Shown here piece after piece: positions 53,001 to 63,823 of a DNA stretch of 64,000 nt; positions within the stretch are counted from its first letter, which is position 1; every line of letters begins with the position of its first letter. Origin of the DNA: Amblyomma americanum (Eukaryota; Arthropoda; Arachnida; Ixodida; Ixodidae); the NCBI RefSeq assembly GCF_052857255.1, contig NW_027526688.1, forward strand, positions 62,001-126,000. Reading direction: 5' to 3'. A program made the position numbers and the translations under genes. The notes under the pieces are model-generated. The model was not told where the DNA came from, did no database searches, and saw only the letters and a list, made by a program, of their open reading frames with translations.

Positions 53001-55058
53001 GCGAAAACTTGTATTCCGGCTCAAAACAACGGGATACATCGTTTTAGATCGAAACTAGCAAGATTCACGAGCATCGATTTTACAAGTCGTCGCAGAGTAG
53101 ACGAGAGAAAGGTGTAAATTTTTCTCTCAGAACTGCGCGAAAACTTGTATTCCGGCTCAAAACAACGAAATACATTGTTTTAGATCGAAACCATCAAGAT
53201 TCAGGAGCATCGATTTTACAAGTCGTCGAAGAGTAGACGAGAGAAAGGTGTAAACTTTTTCTCTCAGAACTGCGCGAAAAATTGTATTTCGGCTCAAAAC
53301 AACGGGATACATCGTTTCAGATCGAAAGTCGCAAAATTCACGAGCATCGATTTTACAAGTCGTCGAAGAGTAGACGAGAGAAAGGTGTAAACTTTTTCTC
53401 TCAGAACTGCGCGAGAAATTGTATTCCGGCTCAAAAGAACGAAATACATCGTTTGAGATCGAAACTAGCAAGATTAACGAGCATCGATTTTACAAGTCGT
53501 TGAAGAGTAGACGAGAGAAAGGCGTAAACTTTTTCTCTCATAACAGCGCGAAGACTTGTATTCCGGCTCAAAACAACGGGATACATCGTTTTAGATCGAA
53601 ACTAGCAAGATTAACGAGCATCGATTTACAAGTCGACGAAGAGTAGACGAGAGAAAGGTGTAAACTTTTTCTCTCATAACTGCGCGAAGACTTGTATTCC
53701 GGCTCAAAACAACGGGATACATCGTTTTAGATCGAAACTAGCAAGATTAACGAGCATCGATTTACAAGTCGACGAAGAGTAGACGAGAGAAAGGTGTAAA
53801 CTTTTTCTCTCAGAACTGCGCGAAAACTTGTATTCCGGCTCAAATAATTGAGATACATCGCTTTAGATCGAAACTAGCAAGATTCACGAACATCGATTTT
53901 ACATGTCGTCGAAGAGAACGAGAGAAAGGTGTAAACGTTTTCTCTCAGAACTGCGCAAAAATTTGTATTCCGGCTCCAAACAACGGGATACATCGTTTTA
54001 GATCGAAACTAGCAAGATTCACGTGCATCGATTTTACAAGTTGTCGAAGAGTAGACGAGAGAAAGGTGTAAACATTTTCTCTCAGAACTGCGTGAAGACT
54101 TGTATTCCGGCTCAAAACAACGGGATACATCGTTTTAGATCGAAACTAGCAAGATTAACGAGCATCGATTTTACAAGTCGACGAAGAGTAGACGAGAGAA
54201 AGGTGTAAACTTTTTCTCTCAGAACTGCGCGAAAACTTGTATTCCGGCTCAAAACAACGGGATTCATCGTTTTAGATTGAAACTAGCACAATTAACGAGC
54301 ATCGATTTTGCAAGTCGTCGAAGAGTAGACGAGAGATAGGTGTAAACTTTTTCTCTCAGAACTGCGCGAAAACTTGTATTCCGGCTCAAAACAACGGGAT
54401 ACATCGTTTTAGATCGAAACTAGCAAGATTCACGAGCATCGATTTTACAAGTCGTCGCAGAGTAGACGAGAGAAAGGTGTAAATTTTTCTCTCAGAACTG
54501 CGCGAAAACTTGTATTCCGGCTCAAAACAACGAAATACATTGTTTTAGATCGAAACCGTCAAGATTCAGGAGCATCGATTTTACAAGTCGTCGAAGAGTA
54601 GACGAGAGAAAGGTGTAAACTTTTTCTCTCAGAACTGCGCGAAAAATTGTATTTCGGCTCAAAACAACGGGATACATCGTTTCAGATCGAAAGTCGCAAA
54701 ATTCACGAGCATCGATTTTACAAGTCGTCGAAGAGTAGACGAGAGAAAGGTGTAAACTTTTTCTCTCAGAACTGCGCGAGAAATTGTATTCCGGCTCAAA
54801 AGAACGAAATACATCGTTTGAGATCGAAACTAGCAAGATTAACGAGCATCGATTTTACAAGTCGTTGAAGAGTAGACGAGAGAAAGGCGTAAACTTTTTC
54901 TCTCATAACTGCGCGAAGACTTGTATTCCGGCTCAAAACAACGGGATACATCGTTTTAGATCGAAACTAGCAAGATTAACGAGCATCGATTTACAAGTCG
55001 ACGAAGAGTAGACGAGAGAAAGGTGTAAACTTTTTCTCTCATAACTGCGCGAAGATTG
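50006..55058. repeat. 5,053-bp super-repeat, copy 3 (dispersed)
   Basis: Aligns with 33,340-38,392 at offset 16,666 and with 38,393-43,445 at offset 11,613. Sub-units start at 51,655, 53,157 and 54,522, with the same 1,502- and 1,365-bp spacing. It keeps AGACGAGAG near 51,871 and ACATCGTTTT near 52,627, where copies 1 and 2 share the derived AGACGGGAG and ACATAGTTTT. Its own private changes include GAAGATTAGACG near 50,910 and ACATAGTTTCAG near 51,808. Confidence 0.87.
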
Positions 55059-58000
55059 TATTCCGGCTCAAAACAACGGGATACATCGTTTTAGATCGAA
55101 ACTAGCAAGATTAACGAGCATCGATTACAAGTCGACGAAGAGTAGACGAGAGAAAGGTGTAAACTTTTTCTCTCAGAACTGCGCGAAAACTTGTATTCCG
55201 GCTCAAATAATTGAGATACATCGCTTTAGATCGAAACTAGCAAGATTCACGAACATCGATTTTACATGTCGTCGAAGAGAACGAGAGAAAGGTGTAAACT
55301 TTTTCTCTCAGAACTGCGCAAAAATTTGTATTCCGGCTCCAAACAACGGGATACATCGTTTTAGATCAAAACTAGCAAGATTCACGAGCATCGATTTTAC
55401 AAGTTGTCGAAGAGTAGACGAGAGAAAGGTGTAAACATTTTCTCTCAGAACTGCGTGAAGACTTGTATTCCGGCTCAAAACAACGGGATACATCGTTTTA
55501 GATCGAAACTAGCAAGATTAACGAGCATCGATTTTACAAGTCGACGAAGAGTAGACGAGAGAAAGGTGTAAACTTTTTCTCTCAGAACTGCGCGAAAACT
55601 TGTATTCCGGCTCAAAACAACGGGATTCATCGTTTTAGATTGAAACTAGCACAATTAACGAGCATCGATTTTACAAGTCGTCGAAGAGTAGACGAGAGAT
55701 AGGTGTAAACTTTTTCTCTCAGAACTGCGCGTAAACTTGTATTCCGGCTCAAAACAACGGGATACATCGTTTTAGATCGAAACTAGCAAGATTCACGAGC
55801 ATCGATTTTACAAGTCGTCGCAGAGTAGACGAGAGAAAGGTGTAAGTTTTTCTCTCAGAACTGCGCGAAAACTTGTATTCCGGCTCAAAACAACGAAATA
55901 CATTGTTTTAGATCGAAACTATCAAGATTCACGAGCATCAATTTTAAAAGTCGTCGAAGAGTAGACGAGAGAAAGGTGTAAACTTTTTCTCTCAGAACTG
56001 CGCGAAAACTTGTATTCCGGCTCAAATAATTGAGATACATCGCTTTAGATCGAAACTAGCAAGATTCACGAGCATCGATTTTACATGTCGTCGAAGAGAA
56101 CGAGAGAAAGGTGTAAACATTTTCTCTCAGAACTGCGCGAAAACTCGTATTCGGGCTCAAAACAACGGGATACATTGTTTTAGAGCGAAACTATCAAGAT
56201 TCACGAGCATCGATTTTACAAGTCGTTGAAGAGTAGACGAGAGAAAGGTGTAAACTTTTTCTCTCAGAACTGCGCGAAAACTTGTATTCCGGCTCAAAAC
56301 ACTGGGATACATCGTTTTAGATCGAAACTATCAAGATTCCCGAGCATCGATTTTACAAGTCGTCGAAGAGTAGACGAGAGAAAGGTGTAAACTTTTTCTC
56401 TCAGAACTGCGCGAAAAATTGTATTCCGGCTCAAAACAACGGGATACATCGTTTTAGATCGAAACTAGCAAATTCACGAGCATCAATTTTACAAGTCGTC
56501 GAAGAGTAGACGAGAGAAAGGTGTAAACTTTTTCTCTCAGAACTGCGCGAAAACTTGTATTCCGGCTCAAAACAACGGGATACATCGTTTTAGATCGAAA
56601 GTAGCAAAATTCACGAGCATCGATTTAACAAGTCGTCGTAGAGTAGACGAGAGAAAGGTGTAAACTTTTTCTCTCAGAACTGCGCGAAAACTTGTATTGC
56701 GGCTCAAAACAACGGGATACATCGTTTTAGATCAAGACAAGCAAAATTCACATGCATCGATTTTACAAGTCGTCGAAGAGTAGACGAGAGAAAGGTGTAA
56801 ACTTTTTCTTTCAGAACTGCGCGAAAACTTGTATTCCGGCTCAAAACAACGGGATACATCGTTTTAGATCGAAACTAGCCAGATTCACGAGCATCGATTT
56901 TAAAAGTTGTCGATGAGTAGACGAGAAAAAGGTGTAAACTTTTTCTCTCAGAACTGCGCGAAAACTTGTATTCTGGCTCAAAACAACGGGATACATCGTT
57001 TTAGATCGAAACTAGCACGATTAACGGGCATCGATTTTACAAGTCGTCGAAGAGTAGACGAGAGAAAGGTGTAATCTTTTTCTCTCAGAACTGCGCGAAA
57101 ACTCGTATTCCGGCTCAAAACAACGGGATTCATTGTTTTAGAGCGAAACTATCAATATTCACGAGCATCGATTTTACAAGTCGTCGAAGAGTAGACGAGA
57201 GAAAGGTGTAAACTTTTTCTCTCAGAACTGCGCGAAAACTTGTATTCCGTCTCAAAACAACGGGATACATCGTTTTAGATCGAAACTAGCAAGATTCACG
57301 AGCATCGATTTTACAAGTCGTCGCAGAGTTAGACGAGAGAAAGGTGTAAATGTTTCTCTCAGAACTGCGCGAAAAATTGTATTCCGGCTCAAAACAACGG
57401 GATACATCGTTTTAAATCGAAAGTAGCAAAATTCACGAGCATCGATTTAACAAGTCGTAGAAGAGTAGACGAGAGAAAGGTGTAAACTTTTTCTCTCAGA
57501 ACTGCGCGAAAACTTGTATTCCGGCTCAAATCATTGAGATACATCGTTTTAGATCAAAACTAGCAAGATTCACGAGCATCGATTTAACAAGTCGTTGAAG
57601 AGTAGACGAGAGAAAGGTGTAAACTTTTTCTCTCAGAACTGCGCGAAAACTCGTATTCCGGCTCAAAACATCGGGGTAAATTGTTTTAGAGCGAAACTGT
57701 CAAAATTCACGAGCATCGATTTTACAAGTCGTCGAAGAGTAGACGAGAGAAAGGTGTAAACTTTTTCTCTCAGAACTGCGCGAAAAATTGTATTCCGGCT
57801 CAAAACAACGGGATACATTGTTTTAGAGCGAAACCATCAAGATTCACGAGCATCGATTTTACAAGTCGTCGAAGAGTAGACGAGAGAAAGGTGTAAACTT
57901 TTTCTCTCAGAACTGCGCGAAAACTTGTATTCCGGCTCATAACAACGGGATACATTGCTTTAGATCGAAACTAGCAAGATTAACGAGCATCGATTTTACA

Positions 58001-58254
58001 AGTCGTCGAAGAGTAGACGAGAGAAAGGTGTAAACTTTTTCTCTCAGAACTGCGCGAAAACTTGTATTCCAGCTCAAAACAACGGGATACATCGTTTTAG
58101 ATTGAAACTAGCAAGATTCACGAGCATCGATTTTACAAGTCGTCGCAGAGTAGACGAGAGAAAGGTGTAAGTTTTTCTCTCAGAACTGCGCGAAAACTCG
58201 TATTCCGGCTCAAAACAACGGGGTAAATTGTTTTAGAGCGAAACTATCAAAATT
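55059..58254. repeat. Mosaic right-domain segment after super-repeat copy 3
   Basis: About 23 monomers. 55,059-55,272 repeats the end of super-repeat copy 2. 55,308-55,860 is the module also found at 32,909, 49,575 and 61,596. 56,100-56,560 repeats the GTATTCGGGC / AAAACACTGGG part of block B. From about 56,580 the monomers become less regular (GTCGTCGTAG, GATCAAGACAAGC, CTAGCCAG, GTGTAATC, CAGAGTTAGACG with an extra T near 57,330, TCAAATCATTGAG) and have no close partner that I could find. Confidence 0.72.
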
Positions 58255-58866
58255 CACGAGCATCGATTTTACAAGTCGTCGAAGAGTAGACGAGAGAAAG
58301 GTGTAAACATTTTCTCTCAGAACTGCGCGAAAAATTGTATTCCGGCTCAAAAGAACGAAATACATCGTTTTAGATCGAAACTAGCAAGATTAACGAGCAT
58401 CGATTTTACAAGTCGTCGAAGAGTAGACGAGAGAAAGGTGTAAACGTTTTCTCTCAGAACTGCGCGAAAACTTGTATTCCGGCTCTAAACAACGGGATAC
58501 ATCGTTTTAGATCGAAAGTAGCAAAATTCACGAGCATCGATTTAACAAGTCGTCGAAGAGTAGACGAGAGAAAGGCGTAAACTTTTTCTCTCAGAACTGC
58601 GCGAAAACTTGTATTCCGGCTCAAATAATTCGGATACATCGCTTTAGATCGAAACTAGCAAGATTCACGAACATCGATTTTACATGTCGTCGAAGAGAAC
58701 GAGAGAAAGGTGTAAACTTTTTCTCTCAGAACTGCGCAAAAATTTGTATTCCGGCTCCAAACAACGGGATACATCGTTTTAGATCGAAACTAGCAAGATT
58801 CACGAGCATCGATTTTACAAGTTGTCGAAGAGTAGACGAGAGAAAGGTGTAAACATTTTCTCTCAG
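58255..58866. repeat. 0.6-kb duplicated block, copy 1
   Basis: Four to five monomers matching 61,125-61,736 at offset 2,870. Markers are AAAGAACGAAATAC, GCTCTAAACAAC, AAAGGCGTAAAC, AATAATTCGGATAC and the short GAGAACGAG monomer. The AATTCGG variant is seen only in these two places. The copies part where this one reads GCGCGAAAAC and the other GCGTGAAGAC. Confidence 0.8.
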
Positions 58867-61124
58867 AACTGCGCGAAAACTTGTATTCCGGCTCAAAACA
58901 ACGGGATACATCGTTTTAGATCGAAACTATCAAGATTCACGAGCATCGATTTTACAAGTCGTCGCAGAGTAGACGAGAGAAAGGTGTAAATTTTTCTCTC
59001 ATAACTGCGCGAAAACTTGTATTCCGGCTCAAAACAACGGAATACATCGTTTTAGATCGAAACTAGCAAGATTAACGATCATCGATTTTACAAGTCGTCG
59101 AAGAGTAGACGAGAGAAAGGTGTAAACTTTTTCTCTCAGAACTGCGCGCAAACTTGTATTCCGGCTCAAAACAACGGGATACATCGTTTTAGATCGAAAC
59201 TATCAAGATTCACGAGGATCGATTTTACAAGTCGTTGAAGAGTAGACGAGAGAAAGGTGTAAACGTTTTCTCTCAGATCTGCGCGAAAAATAGTATTCCG
59301 GCTCAAAGCAACGGGATACATCGTTTTAGATCGAAAGTAGCAAAATTCACGAGCATCGATTTAACAAGTCGTCGAAGAGTAGACGAGAGAAAGGTGTAAA
59401 CTTTTTCTCTCAGAACTGCGCGAAAACTTGTATTCCAGCTCCAAACAACGGGATACATCGTTTAAGATCGAAACTAGCAAAATTCACGAGCATCAATTTT
59501 AAAAGTCGTCGAAGAGTAGACGAGAGAAAGGTGTAAACTTTTTCTCTCAGAACTGCGCGAAAATTTGTATTCCGGCTCAAATAATTGAGATACATCGCTT
59601 TAGATCGAAACTAGCAAGATTCACGAGCATCGATTTTACATGTCGTCGAAGAGAACGAGAGAAAGGTGTAAACTTTTTCTCTCAGAACTGCGCAAAAATT
59701 TGTATTCCGGCTCATTACAACGGGATACATCGTTTTAGATCGAAACTAGCAAGATTCACGAGCATCAATTTTACAAGTTGTCGAAGAGTAGACGAGAGAA
59801 AGGTGTAAATGTTTTCTCTCAGAACTGCGTGAAGACTTGTATTCCGGCTCAAAACAACGGGATACATCGTTTTAGATCGAAACTAGCAAGATTCACGAGT
59901 ATCAATTTTACAAGTTGTCGAAGAGTGGACGAGAGAAAGGTGTAAACGTTTTCTCTCAGAACTGCGTGAAGACTTGTATTCCGGCTCAAAACAACGGGAT
60001 ACATCGTTTTAGATCGAAACTAGCAAGATTAACGAGCATCGATTTTACAAGTCGACGAAGAGTAGACGAGAGAAAGGTGTAAACTTTTTCTCTCAGAACT
60101 GCGCGAAAACTTGTATTCCGGCTCAAAACAACGGGATACATCGTTTTAGAACGAAACTAGCAAAATTAACGAGCATCGATTTTACAAGTAGTCGAAGAGT
60201 AGACGAGAGATAGGTGTAAACCTTTTCTCTCAGAACTGCGCGAAAACTTGTATTCCGGCTCAAAACAACGGGATACATCGTTTTAGAGCGAAACTATCAA
60301 GATTCACGAGCATCGATTTTACAAGTCGTCGAAGAGTAGACGAGAGAAAGGTGTAAACTTTTTCTCTCAGAACTGCGCAAAAATTTGTATTCCGGCTCAA
60401 AACAACGGGATACATCGTTTTAGATCGAAACTAGCAAGATTCACGAGCATCGATTTTACAAGTTGTCGAAGAGTAGACGAGAGAAAGGTGTAAACGTTTT
60501 CTCTCAGAACTGCGTGAAGACTTGTATTCCGGCTCAAAACAACGGGATACATCGTTTTAGATCGAAACTAGCAAGATTAACGAGCATCGATTTTACAAGT
60601 CGACGAAGAGTAGACGAGAGAAAGGTGTAAACTTTTTCTCTCAGAACTGCGCGAAAACTTGTATTCCGGCTCAAAACAACGCGATACATCGTTTTAGATC
60701 GAAACTAGCACAATTAACGAGCATCGATTTTACAAGTCGTCGAAGAGTAGACGAGAGATAGGTGTAAACTTTTTCTCTCAGAACTGCGCGAAAACTTGTA
60801 TTCCGGCTCAAAACAACGGGATACATTGTTTTAGATCGAAACCATCAAGATTCAGGAGCATCAATTTTACAAGTCGTCGAAGAATAGACGAGAGAAAGGT
60901 GTAAACTTTTTCTCTCAGAACTGCGCGAAAAATTGTATTTCGGCTCAAAACAACGGGATATATCGTTTCAGATCGAAAGTCGCAAAATTCACGAGCATCG
61001 ATTTAACAAGTCGTCGAAGAGTAGACGAGAGAAAGGTGTAAACTTTTTCTCTCAGAACTGCGCGAAAACTCGTATTCCGGCTCAAAACAACGGGGTAAAT
61101 TGTTTTAAAGCGAAACTCAAAATT
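58867..61124. repeat. Diverged third copy of block alpha and its right flank
   Basis: Keeps the marker order of about 26,480-28,750: GCGCGCAAACTTG, CAGATCTGCGCG with AATAGTATTCC, GCTCCAAACAAC, CAAATAATTGAG, GAGAACGAG, GAGTGGACG, AGTAGTCGAAG, CAACGCGATAC and TTTCAGATCG. The offset is 32,511 at 59,410 and 32,375 at 60,933, so about one monomer was lost between. Private substitutions are more frequent than between alpha copies 1 and 2 (CACGAGGATC, CAAAGCAACGG, TCATTACAAC, GAGTATCAATT, GAAGAATAGACG), so it is an older duplicate. Confidence 0.77.
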
Positions 61125-61736
61125 CTCGAGCATCGATTTTACAAGTCGTCGAAGAGTAGACGAGAGAAAGGTGTAAACATTTTCTCTCAGAACTGCGCGA
61201 AAAATTGTATTCCGGCTCAAAAGAACGAAATACATCGTTTTAGATCGAAACTAGCAAGATTAACGAGCATCGATTTTACAAGTCGTCGAAGAGTAGACGA
61301 GAGAAAGGTGTAAACGTTTTCTCTCAGAACTGCGCGAAAACTTGTATTCCGGCTCTAAACAACGGGATACATCGTTTTAGATCGAAAGTAGCAAAATTCA
61401 CGAGCATCGATTTAACAAGTCGTCGAAGAGTAGACGAGAGAAAGGCGTAAACTTTTTCTCTCAGAACTGCGCGAAAACTTGTATTCCGGCTCAAATAATT
61501 CGGATACATCGCTTTAGATCGAAACTAGCAAGATTCACGAACATCGATTTTACATGTCGTCGAAGAGAACGAGAGAAAGGTGTAAACTTTTTCTCTCAGA
61601 ACTGCGCAAAAATTTGTATTCCGGCTCCAAACAACGGGATACATCGTTTTAGATCGAAACTAGCAAGATTCACGAGCATCGATTTTACAAGTTGTCGAAG
61701 AGTAGACGAGAGAAAGGTGTAAACATTTTCTCTCAG
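61125..61736. repeat. 0.6-kb duplicated block, copy 2
   Basis: Copy of 58,255-58,866 (offset 2,870, about 21 monomers). From 61,596 on it continues into the module shared with 32,909, 49,575 and 55,308, so this block lies at the meeting point of two separate duplications. Confidence 0.8.
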
Positions 61737-62149
61737 AACTGCGTGAAGACTTGTATTCCGGCTCAAAACAACGGGATACATCGTTTTAGATCGAAACTAG
61801 CAAGATTAACGAGCATCGATTTTACAAGTCGACGAAGAGTAGACGAGAGAAAGGTGTAAACTTTTTCTCTCAGAACTGCTCGAAAACTTGTATTCCGGCT
61901 CAAAACAACGGGATTCATTGTTTTAGATTGAAACTAGCACAATTAACGAGCATCGATTTTACAAGTCGTCGAAGAGTAGACGAGAGATAGGTGTAAATTT
62001 TTTCTCTCAGAACTGCGCGTAAACTTGTATTCCGGCTCAAAACAACGGGATACATCGTTTTAGATCGAAACTAGCAAGATTCACGAGCATCGATTTTACA
62101 AGTCGTCGCAGAGTAGACGAGAGAAAGGTGTAAGTTTTTCTCTCAGAAC
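61737..62149. repeat. Shared four-monomer module, rightmost copy
   Basis: Continues the module begun at 61,596: GCGTGAAGAC, then GTCGACGAAG, then GGATTCATTG with TTAGATTGAAAC, then GAGATAGG with GCGCGTAAAC, then GTCGTCGCAG with GTGTAAGTTTTTC. The same order occurs from 32,909, 49,575 and 55,308. Its own changes are GAACTGCTCG near 61,873 and GTGTAAATTTTTTC near 61,991. Confidence 0.75.
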
Positions 62150-63743
62150 TGCACGAAAACTTGTATTCCGGCTTTAAACAACGGGATACATTGTTTTAGA
62201 TCGAAACTAGCAAGATTCACGAGCATCGATTTTACAAGTCGTCGAAGAGTAGACGAAAGAAATGTGTAAACCTTTCCTCTCAAACAGCCCAAAAACTTGT
62301 ATTCCGGCTCAAAACAACGGGATACATTGTTTTAGATCGAAACTAGCAAAATTCACGAGCATCGATTTTACAAGTCGTCGAAGAGTAGACGAGAGAAAGG
62401 TGTAAACTTTTTCGCTCAGAACTGCGCGAAAACTTATATTCCGGCTTTAAACAACGGGATACATCGTTTTAGATCGAAACTAGCAAAATTCACGAGCATC
62501 GATTTTACAAGTGGCCGAAGAATAGACGATAGAAAGGTGTAAACTATTTCTCTCAGAACTGCGCGAAAACTTGTATTCCGGCTCTAAAGAACGGGATACA
62601 TCGTTTTAGATCGAAACTAGCAAGATTCACGAGTATCGATTTTACAAGCTGTCGAAGAGTAAACGAGAGAAAGGTGTAAACTTTTTCGCTCAGAACTGCG
62701 CGAAAACTTGAATTCCGGCTCTAAACAACGGGATACAACATTTTAGATCGAAACAAGCAAGATTCACGAGTATCGATTTTACAAGTCGTCGAAGAGTAGA
62801 CGATAGAAAGGTGTAAACTATTTCTCTCAGAACTGCGCGAAAACATGTATTCCGGCTCTAAAGAACGGAATACATCGTTTTAGATCGAAACTAGCAAGAT
62901 TCACGAGTATCGATTTTACAAGCAGTCGAAGAGTAAACGAGAGAAAGGTGTAAACTTTTTCGCTCAGAACTGCGCGAAAACTTGAATTCCGGCTCTAAAC
63001 AACGGGATACAACATTTTAGATCTAAACAAGCAAGACTCACGAGCATCGATTTTACAAGTCGTCGAAGAGTAGACGAGAGAAAGGTGTGAACTTTTTCTC
63101 TCATAACAGCGCGAAAACTTGTATTAAGGCTTTAAACAACGGGATACATCGTTTTAGATCGAAACTAGCAAAATTCACGAGCATCGATTTTACAAGTCGT
63201 CGAAGAGTAGACGATAGAAAGGTGTAAACTATTTCTCTCAGAACTGTGCGAAAACATGTATTCCGGCTCTAAAGAACGGGATACATCGTTTTAGATCGAA
63301 ACTAGCAAGATTCACGAGTATCGATTTTACAAGCAGTCGAAGAGTAAACGAGAGAAAGGTGTAAACTTTTTCGCTCAGAACTGCGCGAAAACTTGTATTC
63401 CGGCTCTAAACAACGGGATACAGCGTTTTAGATCGAAACTTGCAAGATTCAAGAGTATCGATTTTACAAGTCGTCGAAGAGTAGACGATAGAAAGGTGTG
63501 AATTTTTTCTCTCAGAACTGCGCGAAAACTTGTATTCCGGCTCTAAACAACGGGATACATCACTTTAGATCGGAACTAGCAATATTCACGAGTATCGATT
63601 TTACAAGTCGTCGAAGAGTAGACGAGAGAAAGGTGTAAACTTTTTCGCTCAGAACTGCGCGAAAACTTGTGTTCCGGCTCTAAACAACGGGATGCAACGT
63701 TTTAGATCGAAACTAGCAAGGTTCACGAGTATCGATTTTACAA
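62150..63743. repeat. Divergent, partly dimeric monomers near array edge
   Basis: About 12 monomers with many substitutions not seen in the rest of the window: GGCTTTAAACAAC and GGCTCTAAACAAC, TTTTTCGCTC, GAGTATCGATT, AGACGATAG with ACTATTTCTC, AGTAAACGAG, CTTGAATTCC, TACAACATTTT. One monomer is degraded (CTCAAACAGCCC near 62,280). Two monomer types alternate, ACGATAG/ACTATTTCTC and AAACGAG/TTTTTCGCTC. ACTATTT recurs at 62,541, 62,815 (274 bp) and 63,226 (411 bp), a local dimer with one extra monomer. Higher divergence and simpler order are typical of an array margin. Confidence 0.82.
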
Positions 63744-63823
63744 CTTAGAAGGGTCAGGGTTCGGGCTAGTGGGTAATCAGCATGAGGATTCATAGCGCAC
63801 AAAATACACAGGACACAACACAA
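63744..63823. other. 80-bp non-satellite island inside a monomer
   Basis: The only stretch of the window that is not satellite. It breaks a monomer after ATCGATTTTACAA, and the monomer resumes as GCGAAGAGTAGACG. The tetranucleotide ACAA lies at 63,740-63,743 and again at 63,820-63,823, so a 4-bp duplication is possible. Four bases of the host monomer (TCGT) are missing at the right joint. The island has a G-rich left part (AGGGTCAGGGTTCGGGC) and an A/C-rich right part (CACAAAATACACAGGACAC), with no poly-A tail, no clear terminal inverted repeats and no long open frame. It could be a short mobile-element remnant or filler DNA from break repair. I do not recognise it. Confidence 0.8.

Noticed and set aside
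1699..61781. About a hundred short open frames (61-126 codons) on both strands encoding similar Lys/Arg/Ser-rich peptides
   Set aside because: They are the satellite read in different frames. 137 is not a multiple of 3, frames on both strands overlap the same DNA, they begin and end at fixed monomer positions (the TAA in GTGTAAAC), and they vanish or fuse with single-base monomer variants. No codon bias, start context or domain supports a gene.
63744..63823. Telomere repeat tract or tRNA-derived SINE
   Set aside because: The G-rich part (AGGGTCAGGGTTCGGG) is not a regular telomere repeat. The B-box match stops after GGTTCG, and there is no A box or A-rich tail, so I keep it as an unidentified island.
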